In this document: piece after piece, positions 1-7,027 of the stretch | Position numbering within the stretch: the stretch's first letter is position 1 | Layout: the number at the start of each line of letters is the position of its first letter | DNA from: Nitrospirota bacterium | GTDB lineage: Bacteria; Nitrospirota; Nitrospiria; Nitrospirales; Nitrospiraceae | Assembly: GCA_004296865.1 (NCBI GenBank) | Contig: SCVQ01000372.1 | Span: 1 to 7,027, forward strand | Length of the DNA stretch: 7,027 nucleotides | Direction: 5' to 3' | Translations under genes and position numbers: made by a program | Notes under the pieces: generated by a model | What the model saw: the letters and a program-made list of their open reading frames with translations, nothing else | Told to the model about the DNA's origin: nothing | Database searches by the model: none

Positions 1-1144
<1,144 letters not shown>

Positions 1145-3391
1145 TTAGTTCAGCGCGTTCAACGCCGAGCCCGCCTTGAACCAGGCAATTTGCTGCTCAG
1201 TGATGCTGTGGTTCGCCTGAATCGTCACATCCTTGCCGTCGGCCTTATGGATGACCACCTGAACCGGCTTGCCGGGGGCCAGCGCCTTCAACCCCGCCAC
1301 GCTGATCCGGTCGTTTGGCTCGATCTTGTCATAGTCTTTCGCATCCGCAAACGTCAGAGCCAGGATGCCCTGCTTCTTGAGGTTGGTCTCGTGGATCCGG
1401 GCAAAGCTCTTGACCAGCACGACCTTCACGTTCAGGAACCGGGGCGACATGGCCGCATGCTCCCGGCTGCTGCCCTCGCCGTAGTTTTCGTCCCCCACCA
1501 CGACCGAACCGATGCCCTTGGCCTTGTAACGCCGGGCAATCTGCGCGATGGTCAAGCCGGATTCGCCGGTCAGCACGTCGGTGCCCTTGCCCGGCTCGGT
1601 GGAAAACGCGTTCGTCGCCCCCAGGAACATGTTGTCGCTGATCTTATCCAAATGCCCGCGATACTTGAGCCAGGGACCGGCCGGCGAAATGTGGTCGGTC
1701 GTCGTCTTGCCCTTGGTCTTGATCAGCAGCGGCAACTTCACAAAGTCGTTGTCGTCCCACCGGGGGAAAGGCTGGAGCAGCTGCAGCCGCTCGCTGGTCG
1801 GGGGAATCTCCACCTGGATGGCATCGCCGTTCTCAGCCGGAGGAACGAGTCCCTCTTCCCCCTTGGCAAAGCCCTTGGCCGGGAGCTCCTCGCCCTGCGG
1901 CGGCTCGAACGTCACTGTTTTGCCATCCGCCGCCTTCAACGTCCCGCGCACCGGATCGAAGGTCAAATCTCCCGAGAACGCATAGGCCGTGACGATCTCC
2001 GGGCTGGCCAGGAACGACAGCGTTTCATTGATGCCGTCGTTGCGACCGGGGAAGTTGCGGTTGAACGAGCTGACGATGGAATCCGCCTTTCCCTTCACCC
2101 CATCCGCCCGCTTCCACTGGCCGATGCAGGGTCCGCAGGAATTGGACAGGACCGTCGCCCCCATCTTCTCGAAGGCCTCCATGAACCCGTCGCGCTTCAT
2201 CGTGTGATAAATCCGCTCCGAGCCGGGGCTGACCAGAAAAGCGGCCTTGGCCTTGAGCCCGGCCTTCAACCCCTGTCTGGCAATGTGCGCGGACCGGCTG
2301 ATGTCCTCATAGGAGGAATTGGTGCAGCTGCCGATCAGCGCCGCCTTGACCTCGATCGGGTAGCCCTTTTCCTTGGCCTCGGCGGCCATCTTGGAAATAG
2401 GCCGCGCCAGATCGGGTGTGTGCGGTCCGACCACATGCGGCTCGATCGTGGAGAGATCGACCTCCACGACCTGGTCGTAGTATTTTTCCGGCGACTGGAA
2501 GACTTCAGGATCGGCCGTCAGCATGGCCTTGCTGGCTTCGGCTAGCTTGGCGATATCGTCCCGGTCGGTGATTTTGAGATAGGCCACCATCTTCTGGTCG
2601 AACTGGAACACGGAAGTCGTGGCGCCCAATTCGGCGCCCATGTTCGTGATCGTGCCCTTGCCGGTCGCGCTGATGGTTTCTGCGCCTGGGCCGAAATACT
2701 CGACGATCTTGTTGGTCCCGCCCTTCACCGTCAGAAGACCGCAGAGGTAGAGAATCACGTCCTTGGGTGAGGCCCAGCCGCTCAGTTTGCCGGTCAACTT
2801 CACGCCGATCAGCTTCGGATGCAACACTTCCCAGGGCAGGCCCGCCATCACTTCGCCCGCGTCGGCCCCGCCGACCCCGATCGCCAACATGCCCAGCCCG
2901 CCGCCGTTGGGCGTATGCGAATCGGTCCCGATGATCAGCCCGCCGGGAAACGCGTAGTTCTCGAGCACCACCTGATGGATGATGCCCGCCCCCGGCTTCC
3001 AGAACCCAATCCCGTATTTCTTGGCCGCGGAGGCCAGGAAGTTGTAGACCTCCTTGTTCTCGTCCATGGCGCGGAGCAGGTCTTTTTCGGAGCCCATCTC
3101 GGCTCGAATCAGATGGTCGCAGTGGATCGTGCTCGGGACGGCAACCTTCTTCTTGCCCGCCTGCATGAACTGCAGCATGGCCATCTGGGCGGTGGCGTCC
3201 TGCATAGCCACGCGATCCGGCCGCAAGGCCAGCATGGCCTTGCCCCGCTCCCATACCTGGGTGTCGAAGTTGTCGGCATGAGAGACCAGGATTTTCTCGG
3301 CCAGGGTGAGCGGGCGCCCGAACTTCTTCCGGGCTTTCTCAACCACCCCGGGCATCCTGGCGTAGAGTTTCTTCACCATTTCAACCGACAT
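1145..3391 (-). CDS. acn: Aconitate hydratase, mitochondrial type
   Basis: Cytoplasmic 4Fe-4S enzyme interconverting citrate and isocitrate via cis-aconitate; in the reductive TCA cycle it makes citrate for ATP-citrate lyase. It is 748 residues, close to mitochondrial aconitases (~750-780) and shorter than AcnA/IRP or AcnB proteins (~850-900). The three cluster ligands are visible: Cys356 (GSCTNSSYEDISR) and Cys419 plus Cys422 (NSCGPCIGQW). Other signatures are DSHTPNGGGLGM at 157-168 and the substrate-binding GEGSSREHAAMSPR at 638-651. Residues ~1-500 form the three-domain core, ~500-545 the linker, and ~550-690 the swivel domain. The ATG start is preceded by GGAG (3398-3401) with a 6-nt spacer. 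It lies 89 bp downstream of aclA and 24 bp upstream of icd. A possible internal promoter lies in the spacer. Nothing is truncated and all key residues seen are intact. The symbol acnA is often used loosely for this type. Confidence 0.97.
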   Translation of the reverse strand: MSVEMVKKLYARMPGVVEKARKKFGRPLTLAEKILVSHADNFDTQVWERGKAMLALRPDRVAMQDATAQMAMLQFMQAGKKKVAVPSTIHCDHLIRAEMGSEKDLLRAMDENKEVYNFLASAAKKYGIGFWKPGAGIIHQVVLENYAFPGGLIIGTDSHTPNGGGLGMLAIGVGGADAGEVMAGLPWEVLHPKLIGVKLTGKLSGWASPKDVILYLCGLLTVKGGTNKIVEYFGPGAETISATGKGTITNMGAELGATTSVFQFDQKMVAYLKITDRDDIAKLAEASKAMLTADPEVFQSPEKYYDQVVEVDLSTIEPHVVGPHTPDLARPISKMAAEAKEKGYPIEVKAALIGSCTNSSYEDISRSAHIARQGLKAGLKAKAAFLVSPGSERIYHTMKRDGFMEAFEKMGATVLSNSCGPCIGQWKRADGVKGKADSIVSSFNRNFPGRNDGINETLSFLASPEIVTAYAFSGDLTFDPVRGTLKAADGKTVTFEPPQGEELPAKGFAKGEEGLVPPAENGDAIQVEIPPTSERLQLLQPFPRWDDNDFVKLPLLIKTKGKTTTDHISPAGPWLKYRGHLDKISDNMFLGATNAFSTEPGKGTDVLTGESGLTIAQIARRYKAKGIGSVVVGDENYGEGSSREHAAMSPRFLNVKVVLVKSFARIHETNLKKQGILALTFADAKDYDKIEPNDRISVAGLKALAPGKPVQVVIHKADGKDVTIQANHSITEQQIAWFKAGSALNALN

Positions 3392-3419
3392 AACCTTCTC
3401 CGTTCCTATCTATTCGTTA

Positions 3420-3449
3420 ATTATGTTCTCGTCGCTCGTATCTCGTGAA
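3420..3449 (-). promoter_or_regulatory. Possible internal promoter for acn-icd
   Basis: On the minus strand TTCACG (3449-3444) and CATAAT (3425-3420) are separated by 18 bp, matching the sigma70 -35 and -10 consensus at 4/6 and 5/6 positions. A start would fall near 3413, about 22 nt before the acn ATG, in a locally AT-rich stretch. The match is moderate, and the aclBA genes could equally read through, so this is a candidate only. Confidence 0.35.
3426..3446. repeat. Heptamer-period array, NNCTCGT x3
   Basis: Three contiguous 7-bp units on the plus strand, TTCTCGT, CGCTCGT and ATCTCGT, share the pentamer CTCGT with two variable bases (ACGAGNN on the minus strand). The array fills nearly all of the spacer of the candidate acn promoter and touches the left arm of the adjacent inverted repeat. 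The five-fixed plus two-variable design matches the GTGACNN array between aclB and aclA. Confidence 0.7.
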
Positions 3450-3480
3450 GCGGATATCGTTTTCTTCCTTGCGCTTCACG
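3444..3480. repeat. Perfect 9-bp inverted repeat after aclA
   Basis: CGTGAAGCG at 3444-3452 and its exact reverse complement CGCTTCACG at 3472-3480 are separated by 19 bp. The right arm begins one base after the aclA stop codon. In RNA it can form a 9-bp stem with a 19-nt loop directly after aclA. No U-run follows, so it is not a standard intrinsic terminator; it could be a processing or stability element, or a protein site. Confidence 0.7.
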
Positions 3481-5307
3481 TCATTTCAGCGGTGGCACTT
3501 CTCTCCGCTTGGGAGCCGCGTAATTGACCAGGTAATCGAAGAGACGGATCAGCCGGCTTTCCTGGCGCTTCTGGTCCACCCAGTGGCCGATCAGGCCGAT
3601 CGTGCGCGACAGGATGAAGAAGCCGTTCAAACTGTCCACCGGGAAGCCGATGTCCACCAGCACCGCCGCCATCGTCCCGTCCACGTTGAGGATCAGGTTG
3701 TCCTTCTTGGCCGAGGTGACCTTCTCCACTCCCAGGGCAAAATCCAGGTGGGGAGTCTTGATGCTCAGGCTCTTCACGTAGCCGACCAGCTCCTTCACGC
3801 GCTTGTCCGGATTCCGCACGCTCTTGACCCGGTGACCGATGCCGGGGACCGGCCCCACGTTTTTCTTCATGTAGGCCAGGAAGTCGTCCACGGTCATCTT
3901 GTTGTCCACGGCGTGCTTGAAATACCGACCCGCATCGGTCACGGCCCCGCCGAAGCGGGGACCGATCATAATGAGGCCCGCCGCCACCGACTGGGACATG
4001 CCGATGCCGGCGCAGGCGGCGATGATCGTACCGAGCGCCCCGCTCACGCAGGGTCCATGGTCCGCCGACAGCATCATAATGCGCTTGATGATCTCGGCTT
4101 CCTGCTTGCTGATCAGCCGCTTGTCCCAGAGGAGGCCGATGACATGGGGAATCTCATAGCCCTTGTTGATCAGTTCGGAGGCGGGGTAGCCGTCGTAGCA
4201 GGGCTCGTCGCCGCGGTCGTCGCTGATCGTGGTCTTGATCAGCGGGGCGACCATCACTTCCCCTGCTTTCATGCTTTCTTCCACGGTCTTGGGCAGCCTC
4301 GGCAGGTCGGCCTGGCTGAGTTCCGGGATCGGGCGGACCTGGCCGCTCTTGACCCATTCCTCATAGACCGACTTGATCGCAGGCCCCAGGGCCCCGAACG
4401 TATCCGGCACGATCGCGCCGGCCTTCTTGAACGCATCGGACTTGGCCCGGGCCGAGCCCTCCCCCTTCATCCCTTCCTTGGCGCCGGCGTGGCCGAACTT
4501 CATGCCCTTGGGCAGGCTTTCCTGGCAGAAACCGGACACGACCGCCAGCAGCTTGATCCGGCGCTTCTTGGCTCCGTACCATTCTGCCGCGCGCTCTTCC
4601 AGATCGCCGCCCATCTCGCCGACGATGACCACCGCCTTGGTCTGGGGGTCCTTCTCGAACATCTCCAGGTAGCTCACGTAGTCGGTGCCGGGGTAGGCGT
4701 CGCCGCCGATGCCGATCGCCGTCGTGATGCCGTCGGCAAACTGCGAGCAGATCCAGATGATCTCGTTGGAGAGGCCGCCGGACTTGGTGATGACCCCGAA
4801 GGAGCCTTCCCGGTAGAGCTTACAGGCCACCAGGTTGTCGAAGGCCCCGCCGATCACGCCCAGGCGGCAGGCGCCGGCCGAGATGACGCCGATCGAGGAG
4901 GGGCCGTTGAAGGTCTTGCCGAGCTTGATCGCATGCCGGGCCAGGATCTTGGCGTCCTTTTCAGGCACCCCTTCCGTGATCATGGAGGCGACCTGAATCT
5001 TGGCATCGTTCAGCGCTTCCAGCCCGGCCGCGCAGGCCCGGTCCGCGCCGATATACACGAGGCTGGTGTTGATCTGGGGATGACTGGCCGTGGCCTCGGC
5101 CACGCTCTTGTAGACCGGAATCGTCAGCAGCCCGCTCCCATACGGCACCTCGTTCGTCTTGCCGGCGTCCGGCGGATAGACAAAGGCCTCCACATTCAAC
5201 GGACGCTTGATCATGTAGCAAAACTCAGCCATGCGACGCGCAGCGTTCAAGCCGGCCGCGCCGCCCTGGATGACGACTCGCGTGTCCTTATTCGCCAGAA
5301 TGCTCAT
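3481..5307 (-). CDS. aclA: ATP-citrate lyase alpha subunit (large, citryl-CoA-cleaving)
   Basis: Larger subunit of ATP-citrate lyase, which with AclB converts citrate + ATP + CoA to acetyl-CoA + oxaloacetate + ADP + Pi, the key step of the reductive TCA cycle. It is 608 residues, the usual length of bacterial AclA. Residues ~1-330 resemble succinyl-CoA synthetase alpha: a Rossmann CoA-binding start (VVIQGGAAGLNAARRM), GIGGDAYPGTDY at 199-210, and the phosphohistidine loop FGHAGAKEG with His273. Residues ~380-600 form the citrate-synthase-like lyase domain. Residues equivalent to human ACLY His900, His975 and Asp1026 are present as His417 (SADHGPCVSGA), His492 (GIGHRVKSVRNPDKRV) and Asp543 (LNVDGTM). 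The C-terminal motif IGLIGHWVDQKRQ is also conserved. The ATG start has AGGGGAG (5314-5320) with a 6-nt spacer. It follows aclB by 89 bp. Lysine codons are almost all AAG. Assignment is secure. Confidence 0.98.
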   Translation of the reverse strand: MSILANKDTRVVIQGGAAGLNAARRMAEFCYMIKRPLNVEAFVYPPDAGKTNEVPYGSGLLTIPVYKSVAEATASHPQINTSLVYIGADRACAAGLEALNDAKIQVASMITEGVPEKDAKILARHAIKLGKTFNGPSSIGVISAGACRLGVIGGAFDNLVACKLYREGSFGVITKSGGLSNEIIWICSQFADGITTAIGIGGDAYPGTDYVSYLEMFEKDPQTKAVVIVGEMGGDLEERAAEWYGAKKRRIKLLAVVSGFCQESLPKGMKFGHAGAKEGMKGEGSARAKSDAFKKAGAIVPDTFGALGPAIKSVYEEWVKSGQVRPIPELSQADLPRLPKTVEESMKAGEVMVAPLIKTTISDDRGDEPCYDGYPASELINKGYEIPHVIGLLWDKRLISKQEAEIIKRIMMLSADHGPCVSGALGTIIAACAGIGMSQSVAAGLIMIGPRFGGAVTDAGRYFKHAVDNKMTVDDFLAYMKKNVGPVPGIGHRVKSVRNPDKRVKELVGYVKSLSIKTPHLDFALGVEKVTSAKKDNLILNVDGTMAAVLVDIGFPVDSLNGFFILSRTIGLIGHWVDQKRQESRLIRLFDYLVNYAAPKRREVPPLK

Positions 5308-5331
5308 CGGGCTCTCCCCTCTCTAGAACCC

Positions 5332-5400
5332 GTGACGGGTGACGAGTGACTAGGAAGGACCTTCAACTCCCCCCATCACGCGTCACTGGTCACGCGTCAC
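5332..5400. repeat. Paired inverted heptamer arrays (GTGACNN) between aclB and aclA
   Basis: At 5332-5352 the plus strand has three contiguous units GTGACGG, GTGACGA, GTGACTA. At 5373-5400 the opposite orientation appears as CCATCAC, GCGTCAC, TGGTCAC, GCGTCAC (GTGACNN on the minus strand; the CCATCAC unit is degenerate). The outer arms 5332-5352 and 5380-5400 are reverse complements at 17 of 21 positions, with a 27-nt loop that contains the small palindrome GAAGGACCTTC (5354-5364). The aclB stop codon (5399-5397) lies inside the last unit. The transcript could form a long imperfect hairpin between the two subunit genes. No U-run is present, so a terminator is unlikely. Confidence 0.8.
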
Positions 5401-6596
5401 TTCTGTTGCAGCGCCTTATCCACGATGTCGGTGAGCGGCGTGTGGCGGTCGAAGACGTGGATGTCGAACCCTTCGTCACGCAACGCCCGCATGGCATCCA
5501 GGCCTTCCTTCTCGCGCGGCCCGCCGCGACGCACCCAAATCTTCACCCCTTTGAGCTTCCCCTCGGACTTGGCCTTGCGGAACCCCGCAATGATCCCCCC
5601 GAAGGTCTTTTTCACGTCGGTGAAGTTGGCGATGGCGCCGCCCACGATGATGTTCCTGATGCCGGGCAACGAGCAGACCTTGTCGGTCAGCACTTCCACC
5701 GCCCAATCCGGCGGGTCCCCGGAATACTCGGCATAATTGGCCAGCTTGCCGCCGCGAGCCACCACTGCATCCGAGTAATAGACACTCGCCCCGCCGCCCG
5801 CCGGCAACATGGCCGTGTCTCCCCCCGGAATCTCGATGAACTTCACCGAGCCCTTGATCTTGGAATCTACCGCCATGACTTCCGTCTCGTGCTTCGTGTA
5901 GGCCCGTCCGAACTCGGCGGCGAACTGGAAGTTCCAGTCGGGATGCCGGAACTTGGCGTCGGCATCCAGCAGCGTCACCGCGTCCAGCGCCACAAGTTCG
6001 CCGTCGCCCTCGCGGGCCACGACCGGATTTACCTCGAGATATTGCGCGTCCTCGTTGTCGAAACAGGCGAAGAGCTTGCCGGTAAAGTCGGCGACTTTCT
6101 TGGCCAAGGGGCCGGTGAATCCCGCTTCCTTCGCAAGCTTCTCCAACGCCTCCACAGAAGGAGTCTCGCCGACATCCACGGCCAGGCGCTTCACCCGGTC
6201 CCAATTGGACTCCACCTCGATCCCGCCGCAGTTGGCAACCAATACGTCAATGCCCTCACGCGTGGACTTCACCGCGGCGTAATACTCGTCCTTGTGGGGG
6301 ACCATTTCCGAGACAATCACCTGGGTGACGGTGATGCTGCCCACCTGGCGCCCCAGCATCTCCTTGACGGCGACCTTGGCCCCAGCCAGGTCCAATCCCA
6401 CCTTGACCAAACCCAGCTTGAAACGGGACCCCATCGCCTCATGCGCCTTGGCAACCAGCTTGCCTTTTTGCGTCCAGTCATTGGCCTTCGCGAGCTGATC
6501 GAACTGCTCGACGGAAGTCACCACGACATAGTTCGGCGTCGCGATGCCCCACTTCTTCATCAGGCCCATCCCGGGCCCTTCAAGAACTTTTGCCAT
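5397..6596 (-). CDS. aclB: ATP-citrate lyase beta subunit (ATP-grasp, citrate-activating)
   Basis: Smaller subunit of ATP-citrate lyase, homologous to the N-terminal part of animal ACLY and to succinyl-CoA synthetase beta. It carries the ATP-grasp fold that phosphorylates the AclA histidine and activates citrate. It is 399 residues, matching bacterial AclB (~398). Visible motifs, by comparison with human ACLY recalled from memory: KLGLVKVGLDL near 60-70, YLEVNP at 186-191 (ATP-grasp metal/ATP site), AGGGASVYYSD at 266-276, NYAEYSGDP at 287-295, GGAIANFTDV at 319-328 and VRRGGPREKEGL at 355-366. I chose the ATG at 6596 (MAKVLEGPGMGL) because AAGGA lies 6 nt upstream. A TTG nine codons earlier would place that Shine-Dalgarno sequence inside the coding region. 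It is the first gene of the cluster, behind two promoter candidates. The stop codon is embedded in the GTGACNN repeat. Confidence 0.97.
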   Translation of the reverse strand: MAKVLEGPGMGLMKKWGIATPNYVVVTSVEQFDQLAKANDWTQKGKLVAKAHEAMGSRFKLGLVKVGLDLAGAKVAVKEMLGRQVGSITVTQVIVSEMVPHKDEYYAAVKSTREGIDVLVANCGGIEVESNWDRVKRLAVDVGETPSVEALEKLAKEAGFTGPLAKKVADFTGKLFACFDNEDAQYLEVNPVVAREGDGELVALDAVTLLDADAKFRHPDWNFQFAAEFGRAYTKHETEVMAVDSKIKGSVKFIEIPGGDTAMLPAGGGASVYYSDAVVARGGKLANYAEYSGDPPDWAVEVLTDKVCSLPGIRNIIVGGAIANFTDVKKTFGGIIAGFRKAKSEGKLKGVKIWVRRGGPREKEGLDAMRALRDEGFDIHVFDRHTPLTDIVDKALQQK

Positions 6597-6602
6597 GGGA
6601 TG

Positions 6603-6607
6603 TCCTT
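6603..6607 (-). promoter_or_regulatory. Ribosome binding site deciding the aclB start
   Basis: AAGGA on the minus strand lies 6 nt before the ATG at 6596-6594, inside a purine-rich run of GGAGAGAAGGAAAGGA type. It favours this ATG over the in-frame TTG at 6623-6621, whose codons would span the run. Confidence 0.75.
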
Positions 6608-6669
6608 TCCTTCTCTCCTTCAAAAACTAGAAGCCACGCGACCCACCCGCGTGAGCATAGAAACACTGG

Positions 6670-6698
6670 ATAATAGAAAGAATCTTGCCTTCTGGCAA
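6670..6698 (-). promoter_or_regulatory. Candidate proximal promoter (P2) of the aclB operon
   Basis: TTGCCA (6698-6693) and TATTAT (6675-6670) on the minus strand are separated by exactly 17 bp, each matching 5 of 6 sigma70 consensus positions. Transcription would begin near 6663 and leave a leader of about 66 nt before the aclB ATG. The -35 overlaps a small perfect hairpin sequence, TTGCC-TTCT-GGCAA (6685-6698, plus strand). No experimental support is available from sequence alone. Confidence 0.55.
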
Positions 6699-6703
6699 TC
6701 AAC

Positions 6704-6734
6704 CAAAAGGCCCATTTTGTCTGAACAAAGGCCC
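6704..6734. promoter_or_regulatory. Operator-like repeat cluster upstream of P2
   Basis: AAAGGCCC occurs at 6706-6713 and again at 6727-6734, 21 bp apart (two helical turns). Overlapping them are two dyads: CAAAA-N6-TTTTG (6704-6719) and TTTGT-CTGA-ACAAA (6716-6729). The cluster begins 5 bp upstream of the P2 -35 box, where an activator would bind. Each element is short and may be chance. Confidence 0.3.
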
Positions 6735-6791
6735 TACTAGCGACCGGTCACGAAGGGAGGCCTGGGGCCGCATCCTCGAAGGCGAGCGATA

Positions 6792-6821
6792 ACTATAGGG
6801 AAAGTAAGGCCGGAGTGTCAA
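6792..6821 (-). promoter_or_regulatory. Candidate distal promoter (P1) of the aclB operon
   Basis: A perfect -35 TTGACA (6821-6816) and a 5/6 -10 TATAGT (6797-6792) on the minus strand have an 18-bp spacer. This is the best sigma70 match in the window. Transcription would begin near 6785, giving a leader of about 190 nt before aclB. It lies just after the stop codon of the upstream gene at 6840, as expected for the start of a new transcription unit. Confidence 0.6.
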
Positions 6822-6839
6822 GGGAGATGGGATCGTTGC

Positions 6840-7027
6840 TCAGACATCTAATCGGCATCTTCCCGTTCCAGACTCAACACCATCAAAAAGCGGTGCCAGG
6901 GCATCCAAAAAGCGGTGCCAGGGCATCTGGCCACGAGCCCTGGAAAAGCTTCTCTTCCAGACTTGATCCAGCTCTTTGAAATAGTCCAGATAGGGCGTGC
7001 CGTTCAGCACCTCCGGGGCATTGCCGC
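6840..7027 (-). CDS. C-terminal end of an unrecognised protein (runs off right edge)
   Basis: An open frame enters from the right edge and ends at TGA (6842-6840), giving 61 visible residues. They begin GNAPEVLNGTPYLDYFKELD and use GC-rich codons like the neighbouring genes, which supports real coding. I do not recognise the family; the segment is mildly charged with aromatic residues (YLDYF, MPWHRF) and has no membrane stretch. The last third is affected by a 22-bp tandem duplication. After ...RGQMPWHRFL the present frame gives a 21-residue tail rich in Gly, Leu and Asp. With one repeat copy removed the frame would continue MVLSLEREDAD and stop at TAG (6853-6851), a more natural-looking end. 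The gene may therefore be a recent frameshift allele. It runs in the same direction as aclB but is separated by 243 bp and two promoter candidates. Confidence 0.6.
   Translation of the reverse strand, partial: GNAPEVLNGTPYLDYFKELDQVWKRSFSRARGQMPWHRFLDALAPLFDGVESGTGRCRLDV
6884..6927. repeat. Perfect 22-bp tandem duplication
   Basis: Two identical, directly adjacent 22-bp copies at 6884-6905 and 6906-6927 (each starts CAAAAAGCGG and ends CAGGGCATC). They lie inside the 3' end of the partial gene. Because 22 is not a multiple of 3, the duplication shifts its frame. The perfect identity suggests a recent event, such as replication slippage, or an assembly artefact. Confidence 0.9.

Noticed and set aside
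3444..3480. Rho-independent terminator after aclA.
   Set aside because: The 9-bp inverted repeat has a 19-nt loop and no U-run on either strand.
3445..5349. A 634-codon plus-strand open frame covering aclA and both flanks.
   Set aside because: It is the antisense shadow of aclA, rich in His, Asp, Arg and Gly without domain signatures. It starts within the spacer repeats and has no convincing ribosome binding site.
5332..5400. CRISPR array.
   Set aside because: The repeated unit is 7 bp with no unique spacers, and orientation reverses midway.
6597..6623. Extended aclB start at TTG (6623), giving 408 residues.
   Set aside because: The extra nine codons consist of the purine-rich ribosome binding region (KERRKGHP). 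The ATG at 6596 has ideal spacing and gives the family's usual length.
5346..6740. A 464-codon plus-strand open frame over aclB and its leader.
   Set aside because: Antisense to the well-supported aclB. It begins in the heptamer array, and its composition is that of a shadow frame.
6840..7027. Transposase or insertion sequence end at the right edge.
   Set aside because: No catalytic motif or terminal inverted repeat is visible; the 22-bp copies are directly tandem, not a target-site duplication around an element.

Overview
The window is GC-rich bacterial DNA with every convincing gene on the minus strand. Its core is a reductive TCA (rTCA) citrate-cleavage cluster. In transcription order, right to left, it holds aclB and aclA (the two subunits of ATP-citrate lyase), acn (a mitochondrial-type aconitase) and icd (a monomeric NADP-type isocitrate dehydrogenase, cut by the left window edge). 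Separate AclA (608 aa) and AclB (399 aa) subunits are the form found in autotrophic rTCA bacteria. The combination with a mitochondrial-type aconitase, a monomeric IDH and GC-rich codon use fits a Nitrospira-like nitrite oxidiser (Nitrospirota) best. That assignment is inference: Chlorobi, Aquificota, Nitrospinota and Campylobacterota also use two-subunit ATP-citrate lyase, and no taxonomic marker gene is present.

Layout from left to right: 1-1120 N-terminal half of icd (GTG start); a 24-bp gap; 1145-3391 acn; an 89-bp spacer (3392-3480) with a 7-bp-period array, a perfect 9-bp inverted repeat and a possible internal promoter; 3481-5307 aclA; an 89-bp spacer (5308-5396) with two opposed 7-bp-period GTGACNN arrays that can fold into a long imperfect hairpin; 5397-6596 aclB; a 243-bp leader (6597-6839) with two good sigma70-type promoter candidates and operator-like repeats; and 6840-7027, the C-terminal end of an unrecognised gene whose 3' end carries a perfect 22-bp tandem duplication that shifts the reading frame.

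The genes act in sequence. In the reductive direction IDH carboxylates 2-oxoglutarate to isocitrate, aconitase converts isocitrate to citrate, and AclAB splits citrate with ATP and CoA into acetyl-CoA and oxaloacetate. Gene order in the transcript is the reverse of reductive carbon flow. The enzymes belong to known families. The less expected content is in the non-coding DNA: heptamer-period arrays in both long intra-operon spacers, and the frameshifting 22-bp duplication next to the operon promoter.
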